Shown: positions 48,409 to 61,400 of the stretch, one piece after another
How positions within the stretch are numbered: position 1 is the first letter of the stretch
How the letters are laid out: each line of letters opens with the position of its first letter
DNA from: Struthidea cinerea
Lineage: Eukaryota > Chordata > Aves > Passeriformes > Corcoracidae
Length of the DNA: 64,000 nucleotides
Assembly (NCBI GenBank): GCA_013397865.1
Contig: VZTI01001766.1
Coordinates: forward strand, 841,839 to 905,838
Reading direction: 5' to 3'
Notes under the pieces: generated by a model
Databases searched by the model: none
Told to the model about the DNA's origin: nothing
The model's input: the letters and a program-made list of their open reading frames with translations, nothing else
Position numbers and translations under genes: made by a program

Positions 48409-48660
48409 TTTGATAGACACCATCACTTCAGAGCCAACAACCACCACGAGAGTTGTTCCTGAAAGTCTTTCTTATAGAAAAAAGGCAGGCTTTGGCTGAA
48501 ATCGTATTGAGACGCAGAAGGTTTGTACACTGGGCCAAGACAAGAGTCCAGTACTGGTACGTGATGCTGAATCACTGCATTCAGAGAGGCAACACATATT
48601 CCATAGAGCCCATGCTGCAGGAGATAAATGCATTTCCAGCTCAGCTGTCCCACCAGTCCC
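48409..48660 (+). repeat. Copy 1 of a diverged direct duplication, unknown family
   Basis: It starts tttgatagacaccat and shares ordered blocks with 49317-49555: tttgatag-caccat, ttcag-gcc, ctgaaagtc, a ttggctg block, then a ca-tactgg-acg block, and a more degraded match toward the end. By eye identity is around 60-65% in the first 200 bp. The two copies are in the same orientation, about 908 bp apart. This could be two insertions of an old dispersed element or a local duplication. Confidence 0.55.
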
Positions 48661-49316
48661 CTTCACTCCTTATCTCACCAAGAGCACTGGTCACAAGGTC
48701 AGGCTTTGCAAGGGCAAGTATCAAGTGATGCTGATACATTTCTCATGAAGAAGCTCCTATTTCACAAAGCAGAATAATCGTCAGTTTTCTACACCGCTGA
48801 CATTTAGACCCTTAAGCACAAAGGTATCTGTTTACCAGGTCATGAAATTGCAAGTATAATATCAGTGGCTGTGCTGCGCTTGATAAAGCCGTAAAACATT
48901 TCATTTTGCTGCCTAGTGAGCTCAAAAACCCCAGCACTGGAGAGGAGACAACATTCTTGTTACCATCAAAGTATTTCACAACACCTACTTTTCTGTCTGT
49001 GATCTGTGGACATGCATTTCTCCTTCACTCCAGCTCTGCCCCTCCTCTCTGATACAGACAGCACTGCAAAAATCCAAGAAAACTGATTCCTTTTATGCTT
49101 TCTTAAGTTTTATGTGATCACAAAGCCTCTCTGAAGGAGTATAACTGTGTGCAGTCAAGGTATTAACATTCCTACAAATTGTGTGAAATAGGCACCTTGC
49201 TAAGTAGACGAATGAGCTCTCCATTTACCCAGAGACAACTGCAGGACACGGGCTGTGGAAATCCTGTTGTCTTTGCAGCTCACAGAACTGATTTCTTCTA
49301 AGCAGAATTCAGCTGC
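48661..49316. other. Spacer between the two repeat copies
   Basis: Nothing recognised in this interval. Confidence 0.4.
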
Positions 49317-49555
49317 TTTGATAGGCACCATTGATTCAGGGCCTCGCAGCCATTAAAATGTTGCTGCTGAAAGTCCTGCTTGTAAACGGACCAGAAACAG
49401 CCAAGGCTGCATTGGCTGCGAAACCACAAAGACTTTGCACTCTGGAGCAAGCAGGAATTCAATACTGGCACGAACTGCTGGTCAGAAGGGCAGGTCTGAC
49501 AGACCCTCCCAGCCTCTGAGCTGCTCCACAGGTGGAACTTCTCCTCTGTGCTTAA
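49317..49555 (+). repeat. Copy 2 of a diverged direct duplication, unknown family
   Basis: It starts tttgataggcaccattgatt and aligns with 48409-48660. On the minus strand the two copies also give similar peptides (one with YKQDFQQQHFNGCEALNQW, the other with YKKDFQEQLSWWLLALK), which hints that the ancestral element may have been protein-coding on that strand, though indels break the frames. Confidence 0.55.
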
Positions 49556-52500
49556 AACAGGCGACAGACCCTGATTTTGTCCTCCCTCATCATGCAACCC
49601 AACAAATGAAAAACAACCGGCTGGAGCACCAATCTTCGTGTACTGCTTGTTCTCTGGTGTCAGCCAAGCTGCTGCTGAGCAGAAACCTCCACAGATACCT
49701 GGTATCACTGGCATCTCTGCATTTTTGGAGGAAGAAGTTGGATTTTATTCTTTTTTTTTCTTAAAATAAAAGCATTCAGACAAGCTTTCCAAACCCTTGC
49801 AGTGATTCAGGTACCACCCTCTGCCTTAATGGTGAAACTAGTGGGCATCCCAGTCGTGTTCTAAACTTCTTGTCTTGGCTGGTAGATCTGCAGCTCCAAG
49901 AGGGAAACTCAGGGGCTCCTCTGGAGGGCATGGATGGTCTCTGATCTAGGGAGAGCATTTATGTAAACTAGAACTAGCCTCTGACATTACTTTTTGTCCT
50001 TTGCTGAATATCAGTTTGTGGAATTTCATTCATGACTTACTTTGACCTTTAGCTGTGCTTGATATTTTCTTATACCAAAAGTTGACACTTCAAAAAGAAA
50101 AATTCAAGAAAACATCAGCCAGCAAGCTAAACATCCGCAGGAAGGGCAGATCTCGTAATGAACTGATGAAAACCATCCCCTTGCTGACAGCCTGGAAAGA
50201 TCCTCCCTGATTCAACCTCAAGCTGCCCAAAGCAGGATCTTCTCCCTTAACACCACTGCTTGTGCTGATTCCCTCTCAAAACCCTCAGGTCTTTGGGGTA
50301 ATAGTGCTGTGCCTACCTGCCTTTGGGGAGATTTTTCTCCTCTCCATCAACACCAGTGAGCCCAAGCTGCTCTGCGTGTATGCGTTCATGCATGTGCAAA
50401 TTTCAGCAAGGATCTTCCACAGGAATATTCTGCAAAAATCATTTGCTGGATGCAGGAGTTCAGCTGAGAGAATTATCAACATCCAGCAGTAAATGCTGTA
50501 ATCTCAGTGTTAAATGGCAAGGAGACAATTACAAAGATCAGGTTAAATACCTTTTACAATCCCTACAAGCTGTAAGGCTTGATATGTTTGCCCGTAGAAT
50601 TGCCCTTGGTAGCACAGGGGCTGGGTGATGGCGAACCAGAGCGGAAAGAACCTGGGGTCCCTGGCCCCTCACCTCCTGTTATTTGCAGAAGGTAAAAGAA
50701 CACCCTTTTTGTTCAAAACTCTCACGGGGTTTTGCCCACAAAAGAAGCGTGAACGTATCTTTGATTATATTTAAATATTTCAGAGAGGTGACCAGACTCT
50801 GGAAGTTTAATTACCTTAAGCCATGAGAGGGCAGAGAATTGAGGGCAGTGACAAAGAGAATGAAAAGGAGAAAAATGAACTTTTTTCCAGGACAATGGAA
50901 TGTTACTATTTATGAACCTGCAAGAGAATTAGAGCTGAAATAATTAGACAGAAAAAGAGATTTTAATTAATGATGGTAATTCTTACGAAAGGAACCAGAT
51001 TGCCAGCCCTGGAAACTGCCAGTTCATTTTATCCACGATGTCAATACAATCTCAGTGAGACTATTTCAGAGATCCCCAGCCCAGGACATTATCCTGAGCC
51101 GAGAAGTTCAGTGTCTGACTGCTCATACATCTCGTCTTTTGCTGCAGCTGAACATTGCAGCATGAATAGTTGCTCACTAAATCAATCCCGTGGTACAAGC
51201 AGATCTTTGACATGGGCCAATTGATCTCTAACAGCTTGAATCAGATTACAGCAGTGACCAAGAATCACAAAACCTCCTGGAATAAATGTAAAGTCGCTTA
51301 GGTTCAAATGACTGCTGCATCAGGGTCTCAGCCTGAGGAATTCACAGCAAATTGATCACCAGCTTCCTCCAACATCTAAGTAACCCTTTAAAAAAACCAG
51401 ACCACAGCAACAACGACAAAAGGGGGAAAAAAAGGAACCTTTCATTCATATCATGCTATTTTAGTTAACTTCTGGTCATTCTGTTTAGATACATCAGTCC
51501 CTTCATCCCAGCCCTTGTGAGTGGCATAGCTGTGGGAGACAGGAGACGCCACATTTTGCAAAGAGCAGCAGCTGCAGAACTTGTTTCCAAACTGGAAGGT
51601 GAGGAGGAAGCTGGGTTTTTTTCAGTAGTCGATAACAAAATCCTGGAGTAATGAAACATTAGCAGAAGCCTTTCACCATCTACCTTGGCATCCTCTTCTC
51701 CATGCTTTTGCAGCTGGGTGGAGAACTCCACCTCCCAGAAGTGCTGAGCAGACGAACAGATTTGGGGTACAAGTTCCCTGGTGGAAGGACAACCAGCCTG
51801 GCTTGTCCCTGAAATTTGATTTCTGGTCCCCACTGGCTTAGCAACACAGCTGCCTCAAGCTAAACACCTCGCTGTGGTTCCCGTAACATCCCGTGGCAAA
51901 GAAAGCAATGATTTTCACTACTTGAGCCTAATATGAAATAGATTAAGTCACATGTATCAAATTCACTTTAACATGAGTATTTCTATTACCTGGGTCAGAG
52001 AGTCTGTGCAGTCACTCTTCAAAACCCGCTGTTATTAATTCAGCAATTACAGCTTTATGGTGGCAGGAAATCCTCGGTGTTTGAGCTGGGACTGGAAAGC
52101 TGTAATTCCGAATGGGACATGACAAGAATTACTGGATTGCTGTAATTTTTCAGCTTTTCATGCATTTTCACTGCATATATTAAAAATACAGCAAGTAATT
52201 CACTTTTAATTATGCAAATTCGAGGACAGTAAGACAAGAGATGGATGAGGTTTTAAATGCCTGCTCTGCCTGGCCACCTGGGCTTAGCACAGAAAATCCA
52301 CCAGCTAATCAGGTAACCAGGCCCACCACTCTGCTGCTTGCCTGGGTGTACAAAAAATTACCTCTTTTTAGAATTCTGCACCACCACAAGAGCACAGAGC
52401 ACAGGAAAGACATTGCCAAACAGAGGGAAAGCCGGGTAAAGGCAAAACTTCTCAACCTGCCTTCCCCCTTTCCTTAGGTGTTTAAGGCCAGCTCATACAC

Positions 52501-53254
52501 AGCTGCCCTCACATCTGACATCCCATAAAACCTCAGGGGCTTTCAGACTTTCCACATGCTTTCTAATTTGGCCATTCTCACCCTCAGCCACCGTTTCTCA
52601 ATGAAAGGAAAAATGAGCCCAATACAGATATTAAAAATAACTTTTAACTAGAATATTCAAACCAGGGCCGTAGCGTGCATCAGCTCCCACGTTCTGCAGC
52701 CCTACCCATGGCTTCTTTTCTGTTTCTTAGCAAAATCTACAGCTGCCACCAGCTTTTATATGCATGAGTCCATACACGGGTCTGTGAGTCTGGTACACGG
52801 GTCTCAAAGATGTTGTTAAATTGTAAGACGGAAAGTGCGAGTAATGATGGCTTGTTAAAAGTCTAGTAGCTGTATCTAATAGCTAAAGTGGTAATTACAG
52901 AGGCGAGAGACTGCTGAACACGTGTGAAAAAGGAAATAATTGCAGTAGCAGTAATGCAAAAGCGTCTCCAAGCCTAGAGCAATTGTTATCTTGCCCTCCT
53001 ACCGATGCGCTACTTACCGAGGATACAGAGGTTAGAAACCAGCTCTCTCTAATGAATGCTAAATTCAGGTGTTTTCCCTCCACAAACCCCAAGGCTTCAC
53101 ATCCGGTACATCCACAGTTTAGGATGCAGAGGTAAAATTACTGGAGCACCTTGTTGCTGTTGCCTTGCCCTGAAAGATTGCATCTCCCTCTTTTCCCTGG
53201 AAGCCCGGGAGAACTTCCATGCAAGCACTTCAGCAGTGCAAACCTCCAGCAACC
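49556..53254. other. Non-coding stretch
   Basis: No supported gene. A TCG|gtaagt donor on the minus strand near 53018 would close only a 30-nt open segment with a modest acceptor. Confidence 0.4.
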
Positions 53255-53292
53255 TAAAGAGGGGGTGCTAAAGAGGGTGCTAAAGAAGGTGC
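53255..53292 (+). repeat. Short tandem repeat, about 12-bp unit, three copies
   Basis: Three successive units of the form taaagagggtgc (first copy with two extra g). Confidence 0.88.
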
Positions 53293-53861
53293 TCACAAGA
53301 CACTGCTGTGCCGAGTTCTTCACATTAATATTTACAAACCAGGTGGAAACTTTTCATTTTCCTCTAATCTCTTCGTCCTGCTTTCCCCACCCAGAGATCT
53401 CACTGCTAGTTTCAGTCTTGCTTCTTTAAAGGTGATTTCTCGCAGCTTCCTCAGCAGCCATTCGTGTGCTGAGTTCTTTCAGTACTTGCCTGGGTGCCTT
53501 TTACGTGGAGTTTCAAAAGCAGGGATCTTCCTGAAGGGGAGTGGGTGGTTCAAGTGGTTTTGTTTCTGTCATGTCCTTGGCATTGCTATTACAAATCTCA
53601 CTCAGATGTGGTATCTGCCCTGCAGCCCTGGAATTCAGCCTCACTCTCAAGCTTTTTGAAACTCATCGCTCCACTTTGGCATACCTGCTGATCACAGCCT
53701 TCATAAATCTGAGCAGAACTGAGCATTACCTTCACCCTACAGCTTCTGTAGAAACCTTAGTCATGCATTAGTCACTTGCGGTCTCAGCCATTGCTACTAC
53801 TTCTAAAATCGTGTTAAATTCCTGCTCTTCACAGAGTGAAGCACAGGATTAGCTCACTTAC

Positions 53862-53957
53862 CTGTTTCTCTGCTCCGCTTCGACAAAGAAGTGGGTTTTT
53901 GGGCAGGGGAAAGTCACCATTTCAGTCACCCACCAAAGCGTGTCCCCAGCCCCTTCC
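53862..53957 (-). CDS. Candidate internal coding exon, 96 nt
   Basis: A perfect donor (CAG|gtaagt) and a good acceptor (cttcccatggctttgcaatcag). One frame, phase 2 at both ends, is open and has about two thirds G/C at third positions. The peptide includes EGAGDTLWWVTEMVTFPC and KTHFFVEAEQRN. It is not recognised, and no neighbouring exon was linked. It would be phase-compatible with the 18168-18230 exon if that exon is internal, but the 35-kb distance makes the link speculative. Confidence 0.3.
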
Positions 53958-55356
53958 CTGATTGCAAAGCCATGGGAAGACTTCTCCCTCAGCCTCTTCA
54001 GGGAGCACTTCTGCCTAATGTGACACAACCTCTGAACGCTCTGTGTCTTTATGAACTCACCATCAAAGCAGTCTCAGCCCAGGGAGCTAAAGATCTGAAA
54101 CACTGCAGTGGGAAAAGCAGCTCCTGCTCACTGTGAAGAGAAGAGCTTGAACTCCCCTGCTTCCCAGTCCTGCCGAAGGGAAACCTGATCCTTATTTATA
54201 ATCAGGAGGAAATGAAGACCACAAAACGGGATGATGACAGTGTCATTAAGGATTTATTTTAAACTGCAGAACAAAGCACAAACAATATCTGGGCCTGATG
54301 GAGATTAAAGACTTGTGTGGAGTCTCCCATTCTCGTCCGATCTCACCATCACGTAGCGACGGTTCTCGTAACTCGTAATTTTAATTCTGCAATACACGTC
54401 TGCTGCCAGTTCTACCAAGCAAAGACTGTACAAAGATCAGCTTGTAATGAGAGTCAGTTCAACCCCACTTACTTTCTTCGTGTCAGTGGTCTCGTGGAGA
54501 TCACTTATGAACTTGCATGTTAAGTAAAGCAGTTAATTGTGCTGCTGTACTGGGTTCAGACATGAAAGGCAGAATTAATAACAGGGTTAAAAAAAAGGCT
54601 TAGAATAGGAGTTCTGGATGCAGAAAAAGGGTTAGCACGAGTTAATGTCAGCTTGTAAATAGAAAGCATGGCTAATATTTGGTTAAAAGATAAGATTAAG
54701 AGTGTTTGTTATTGATCTGAATGGCTTATACCTATGATAGATAGAAAATAAACATTTTGATGAAAAGGAGTGACAGAAACACCAAGGCTGACCCTTTGTG
54801 TAAAGTACGGTTCCCCTGAGCAAATATGGCTATCAGACTGGAAATATCCATCCCTGTGCTCGTCCCAAAGGAATTCTCACACAGTTCAGAGACCAAACAG
54901 ACCCCTCAGGATGCATCTCACCTCCTACAGAACACACCTGGGGGCCTGGCTCCAGCGTGGGTATCTACACCCAAACACTCATCTGGGGGATATGGGATGG
55001 CCCCACATGCCTGGGCACTGCCTGAGTATGGAGCCAGGGTTTGAGTGAAACAGTAGCATCCAGGTCTATAGAAGTGCTGGAGGAATTTATGGGTACAATA
55101 GGGCATACAGCAGTTTTGCAGAGGGCTGGAGGGGTCTACTGTTCATTTCTGGGGAGAAAACAACAACAAAGCACGCCAAAAAGCACCGAAACAAGCAACA
55201 AAAACAAAGCAAAAAACCTATTTTCATCTTTAGGCGCCTGAATACCTTTCCTCAATACCCGCTTAGAGCAAGCAGGAGTGTGGGTTGGCAGGCAAAGATT
55301 AGAGACTTTCAACTCAAAATTCATTTCTCAGCAATTATGCTCTTTCCCTAACCCAG
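53958..55356. other. Non-coding stretch
   Basis: Nothing supported in this interval. Confidence 0.45.
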
Positions 55357-55412
55357 GACAGACTGTAAAATGACTGTATTGTCCTGAAAGACTAAATCAA
55401 GAAAGCAAAAAG
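55357..55412 (+). ncRNA. Candidate non-coding exon (56 nt)
   Basis: A good acceptor (tatgctctttccctaacccag) and a perfect donor (AAG|gtaagt) enclose 56 nt. Stops close all three frames, so it would be a UTR or long non-coding RNA exon. It lies on the same strand as the 43815-43901 candidate and could belong to one transcript, but nothing shows this directly. Confidence 0.33.
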
Positions 55413-58400
55413 GTAAGTAAATGTTTCCTACATGACTGCTGCCATTTCATTAAAAACCCTATTGAACAAAAATGAAAGGTATCCATAGGTACAAAACCAA
55501 TTTCCAAAATTCTTTTTTGTTTGTTTTAGTTTTAATGATCCAAGGCGTTGTTTAAACAGCAAAGCTATTATAGATTTACTTAGCTGATTTCTTTCTGAGT
55601 GCACCAGGACCCTGATCTTTCTGGCAATGAGCGCTACAGAAATCAGCGTTAGACAAGCGACCGTGGAACCAAAACGTATTTGTGCAGCAATAAAAGAGAA
55701 AGAATTGGGACAATAATGAGCAACCAAATAGTAACACAGTTAAGGGTGCTGCTTTGCATGAGACAAGTGACTATTCTGAACTCTGAAGTGCCAACGTAAT
55801 GAATCACAAGAGCCCACTGAAATGAGAGCAAACACATAAATTCTTCTTATTTCAATATGTACAAATAGCAAAGCAATTTGGGGCTGTTAACCTCCACAGC
55901 TTGAGGACAATATGTTCATCATTATTGTGTAGCAGTTCCCTCTTCAGAAATTCTCTGTTGATTGGTTTCGGTGTTGCACTGAGCATAATGTACACCTGAG
56001 AGGATGCTCAGTATCAGACAACGCTGAGTAGCTCATAACGAAGTGGACAATTTTTTAAAAAGTAACTAGGAAAGGAAGCCAATTGTTACATTATTGCTGA
56101 CAACGCAGATTATAAAAACACACTACAAATATTTTGATTTTTGCTTTTGCGTGGATTTCATAGCTCCTTCTTTTCTAAAGGGCTTAACATTTATGAGTTT
56201 TTCTCCTTCATCTGCACTCCATTTTCATCTCTACATCCTCTACCCCCACAGCTCCACCTGAAGTGCACCTATTTCCAGCTGTTCTGCTCTGTTCTGAGTC
56301 ATAACCAAGTCTTCTGTCAAAGACACCCAACTGCCAGCAACTGAATTTGACCAGAAACTCGTCTGAAGAGCGCTGATGGCCAGTGTGAGTTTGGTGAGGT
56401 TGGCTGGGCACAAGCCGCTCCAGCTGACCACAGTGACCACTGCTCTGTCCTCTCTCCTGGGCAAGCCATCTCTAAAGCCATCTTTACTCAGGCCTGGAAA
56501 AATACCTTGGCCAGTGCAAATTTTTCCTACACATCCCTGCGGGAGGACAGGCTGCAGTGTCCTCCTGCTGGCACCCCTGGGGAGAAGGTCAGCCGTGGAG
56601 GGAGGCAAAGCAGGGTACTTCAGCGCCGTCCTTGCAGGAGTGTGCACCACAGATAACTCACCCATTAGAAAATGCCCTTCTCAGCTCTGAGTGCGCATGA
56701 ATCTCAGCCACACTTTCTCTCTCAGGGCTGTGATTCTTGGCCACACTTGTGCAGAACTCACCCCCTCAGCATTCCCCACGAGAGGCACGTTCCACGAGCC
56801 AAGGTAAAAGCTCAGGCCCTGGGCAGAGCTACACAAACGGCAAGAACATTCCTCCTAGAAAGGGCTTTCTCCGTTTGCTGAAACTTTGGGGGAACAACTA
56901 TATTATCATCTGGGTATGGAAGTGTAAACTGTAAAAAATACCTTTTTTTTTAGACCTGTTAATAGTCAACGGAGAGGCAGGAAACACGGAAAACGCCCAG
57001 AATTCTTCAACAGGCAATTGAGTCTTTTAGGAGATAGCCCAACACACAAACAGCCACTTGTTCAGTTAGGGCAGGAGAAAATACCACAAAGCTTAAGAAG
57101 CATTTTGCTCAGGAAATCACATCTTTCCCCATTTTCCAGCTGACACATCGCATTGCAAGTCTGTCACAGCACATTACCCTGGTGATGTGATGTAATGCAA
57201 CACTGCTGATGCAACCCAATCTGATGTGTCTAATGTGATACATCAGGTACAATATTGGGGAAGATTCTTCTGAAAACAGCATCCACAGAAGAGCATCTTT
57301 CCCCATCTCTGCCAATTAAAAGAGCCTTTCCAAAGAGTTGTATCACTTGCAGATAATTGCTTTTTCACAGGTAATTAGCAAATACAATTAGTTGTGGGAA
57401 AGGTTTGCTTTTCAGCAACTCACACACACCAAAAAAAATGGGAAAACAGATGATCATAGCTGACATATAACTGCGTTCAGCAGGAGCAGGGCCTGAGTAG
57501 GTGTTACTTACAGGGCTGCATTGTGCCACCATTAGGCTGATAGTTTTTCTCCCCCATTGGCAAGTGAGAACTGAGGTTTCGGAGTTCTGCGTTTACAGAT
57601 TTTCATTTGGGGCCCCTAACTGGAGTTGTGCTCTGAGGGAAAATAACAGTAAAGTCACCCATTTGTCCAGAGATGCATCAAAATTCATTAAAAAATAGGA
57701 AATATCTATCAACCATATGAACGCCTATAAACAGACTGGCAGAGGAGTTTGCTAATGTCTGCAGCAGATAAAAATCACCAAAAGTGAAATGAAACAAAGA
57801 TACATCTCTCAGCAGACACGGGGGACACCGTAGTGAATTCAGAGTGATTTATTCCAACATAAGCACCGGGCGCTGCAGGCAAATTCAAGACCACCTGAAA
57901 TCCTCTCCACTTGCTTCCATGGAAAACTGCTGGATGTTCACATAGAGAAGGGACACAGTCCACAACCCAGACTTCAAACAGTCCACCAGAGTGAGGATGT
58001 TTGTGAGCAGAGGAGGCTGCAGCTGCGGGAAAGGTGCTGAGTGGTGCCACACTGAGAACCCGGCAGCAGAAGGAACCCGTGAGCAAATCCACACCTCTGC
58101 TGGGACACTTGGCCAAGACAGGGCAAATGAGAGCTGAAATCCAGGCAGGCTTTTAAAACTGATTTAAAGGAGGCCTTCAAAGGAGGAGTCAGCATCAGCT
58201 CTAAAGGCTTTCTTTCCATTTAGCACCTTACCCTGCCCTGCCACAGGCGCTCCAGGTGCCTTGGGAGTGTGACCTGCCGTGGCCAGGGAGAGAGCAGCAG
58301 GAGACTGGCACAGAGACTCACCAGGCCATTTCACTCTCTGCTCGGGCTGATTTTTCAAGTGTAAAATGTAATTCAAATCTCCATAAAAAGCTATTTGCTC

Positions 58401-61400
58401 CCTAGTCTCAGGATTCTTACACCCAGTTTCAACCGTGAAATCCAATTGGGGAAAAAAAAAAGAAGCCTCATGCTTCAAAGTCTGGAAATCCTGCAAGGGC
58501 CTCCCAGTCTCAGGCTCAGCTGTATCTTAAGTGGCATCTGACCAGTTGTGTTTCTCTTCTCTGAAGGTGTGGCACAGTGCCTTGGCTCCAAAGAGCCGCA
58601 CTTTCAAAGCCCAGCACACACCCCCTGAAATTCCAGATATTTATTGGATATTTCTACATCCATGGAGCTCTTCTAACAAAGGGATCAAAGACAAGCTTTC
58701 GGAATTTTGAAAACATGACCCAAAATGCACATGTGAAGTGTACAAACTCATCTCTGAAATGCTGAGTCCGTGCAGCCCCTCGGGGCTTCTTCTCAGCTCT
58801 GGCCACTGATGGCACCACAAGCCCCTGTCTGCAGCTGCCAGCCCAAAAGGGGCTTTATTCCGTATTCCAAAAGAGCAAAGATATTTCTCACCCTTCCTAT
58901 TCACCAGTGCTTTCCTTGTTGATTCAGATTAGCTGATAGCATGAGTCCTGAAAGATTTATTGCGTGAGTTGGGCTTTCTTTTTCACTGTTTAATTTTCTC
59001 TCCCAGCACACGTGAAGTTTCTTTTTTATGGGGGTTTGTATTTAAAATTATCTTAAATCACCGAAGGATTAGCAAAGAGATTTTCAAAGGTTTGAAATTT
59101 GGTCTTCCTTCAGGAGGAAAAGTTGGATCCATATCTAAATTCTCCGAATCGCTTGAATCTGAAAATTTATCAAAATAATTTAGAGCACAGATTGCAATTT
59201 CTGCCACCAGTTTCCAGTGAGCGATTTCAGGAACAGCCTTTCTCATGTCCTAATATTTTCTAAATTAGGAACTGTACGTGGAGTAAAGATACAACAGTTT
59301 CTCACTATTCTAATCCAGAAGTAGGTAAAACATTCCATTTTCACAATTTTTAGCCCCTTAACTAATATCTTTTATGAAAAAACATGCAACAACAATTTGT
59401 ATTTCCTCCATTGTCATAAGTCCCACCGGCGCAGGGTTAGGTGAAAAAAAAATCATCTTTTTTTAAATACAAAAGAACTTTCAAACTCTTATGATTATGA
59501 TGTAAAGCTTGAAAATATGATCTCTATATATTCTGAAGCTGCAGAAATGAGACTTGTTATCTAATTTCCTACGTTTCATCCCTTTTTTTTTTTTTCTAAA
59601 AGATGTTAGATATTTTTGGAGGCTTGAAATCATTCTGAAGAGCCAGGAGTGATTTATGTGTTGCACCTGTGAATTGCTCCGTGCACCCAGCACGCTGCAA
59701 TGCATCACCTGTCAGCTCATGTACCAACCATTCATCAATGCACGGGGCAGGACTTAAAAGAGCTTCTCCCAACCAAATCCTCCCGTTGGATTTTTCAGAT
59801 TTTCTCTCCTGGCATCTGATATTATCAAGTGTGACAGCATGCTGCTCATGAAAAAGAAACCACCCCACTCTAAAATCTTTCAGCTGTCCCTTATATCAAT
59901 GATTTTTTTGCTTTTGTTACGTTCAGGCCACATGTCTGTGTCAGTGAAATCAGCCGCTCCATGTGAAGAGCACGGTGTGGCTGCATCTATTTCTCCAGAG
60001 AACAAAGTTCACCTGATATTCTACTTTATGCTGGGAGAAACGATGGCATGGCCATCTGCCTTCTAATTAAGAAGATTATTGTAGCTCAGAGACCAGGAAA
60101 CCTCATCTGTATCTATTCAGTGTCACATCTGTGGCTGGGGAAGGGCGAGAGAAAATCTCTTCGCTGCTCAGGGACTTGGTTTAGCAGAAGTTCGCTGACA
60201 GGGGAGTCAGTTATCGGCTCCAATATCAGGTAACAGCACCACCTTCTGCCAACAAGTTACCATCTCTTTAGCAAATTATTGGGTCCATTTTCTCTCCATG
60301 GTTTCAGTAGCTTGCTCAAACGTTTCTGATATAGACAGCAAACTTCAGACCAAATCCTTCAGGCTATTTTAAAACACCTCAAGATGTCCAGAAGAGACAT
60401 AGATGAAATTATTGAAATTCACTTACAAAAATACAATAAAACTAAATGTTCTAAAGCTAAAAATGGTCTGGTTCAGCAAAACACTTAAATACATTCTTAA
60501 CGGCACAATACCTGAATAAATCCTCAAACTTTTTTTGCTGAAGCAGAGCTTGAAGTACCATTGCAAGAGTACCAGTCCTGTTCCTGAACATTTCCATGGC
60601 ACTTTCAACAAGATTTAGGAAGCCAGGCAGGACCACAGCACCTGGCCTAGTCTGAAAATAACATTTGGTTCCTATTTTAGCTTTCATCCTGCGTCAAAGG
60701 AGAAATGACAGAAGCAACAGGAGAGAAAAATGGAGCTCCCAATAGGAGAGGCATGAAAGGGACAGGTCTCTTCTGCCCAGGCAGGAGTTCAGCTTTTCCC
60801 CTGGAGCCCTGGGGGGTAGAGGAGAAGGTCCCAGGCTGCAGGTGAGACCCTGCATGCCCAGATCTGTGTTCCTGTGGCACACACCAGGCGTCTTTGCTCA
60901 AAGAGCTGCTGCCAGCAGCCCACAGGTCCACACAAACCAAGCGGGAGCTGCTGACAAGGGCGTGGGGTGACAGGACAAGACAGAATGGCTTTAAGCTGAA
61001 GGAGGGAAGATTCAGATAAGGAATTAGAAGGAAATTCCTTCTGGGAGGATGATAGGGCCCTGGCTGAGGGAAAGAAAGGGTGGATGGGCAGTGAGTAGTG
61101 CTGAAGAAAGACTGCAGGGTGACTTGTCTCAAACCCAGCAGTTTCCTCAAGCTCTCCTGTCCAGAGAGCAAAAACAGTGGCAAATACATCTTCCTGTCTC
61201 TTCATTTTTCCCTGATTTCACTCTCCCTGACAGGAATGGCACACACACCTGACCACGCTGGTGATGGAGGATTCAGCTTCGGGTAACGAAATTCTTCCCA
61301 GTGCTGCTGGGAAGCCTCGGACCAGCTCTGCTTTCTGACATCGCAGCAGTACATAATGCCAGAACCACCCCGTGTAAAACGCCTTCCCAACCACTTTCAC

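Noticed and set aside
58164..58496. Minus-strand frame with a CTG|gtgagt donor near 58322
   Set aside because: No acceptor of quality near the open region; the pyrimidine tract is too far from a usable AG.
60677..61189. 170-codon minus-strand frame
   Set aside because: Ser/Leu/Pro-rich low-information peptide that overlaps another open minus frame; nothing recognisable.
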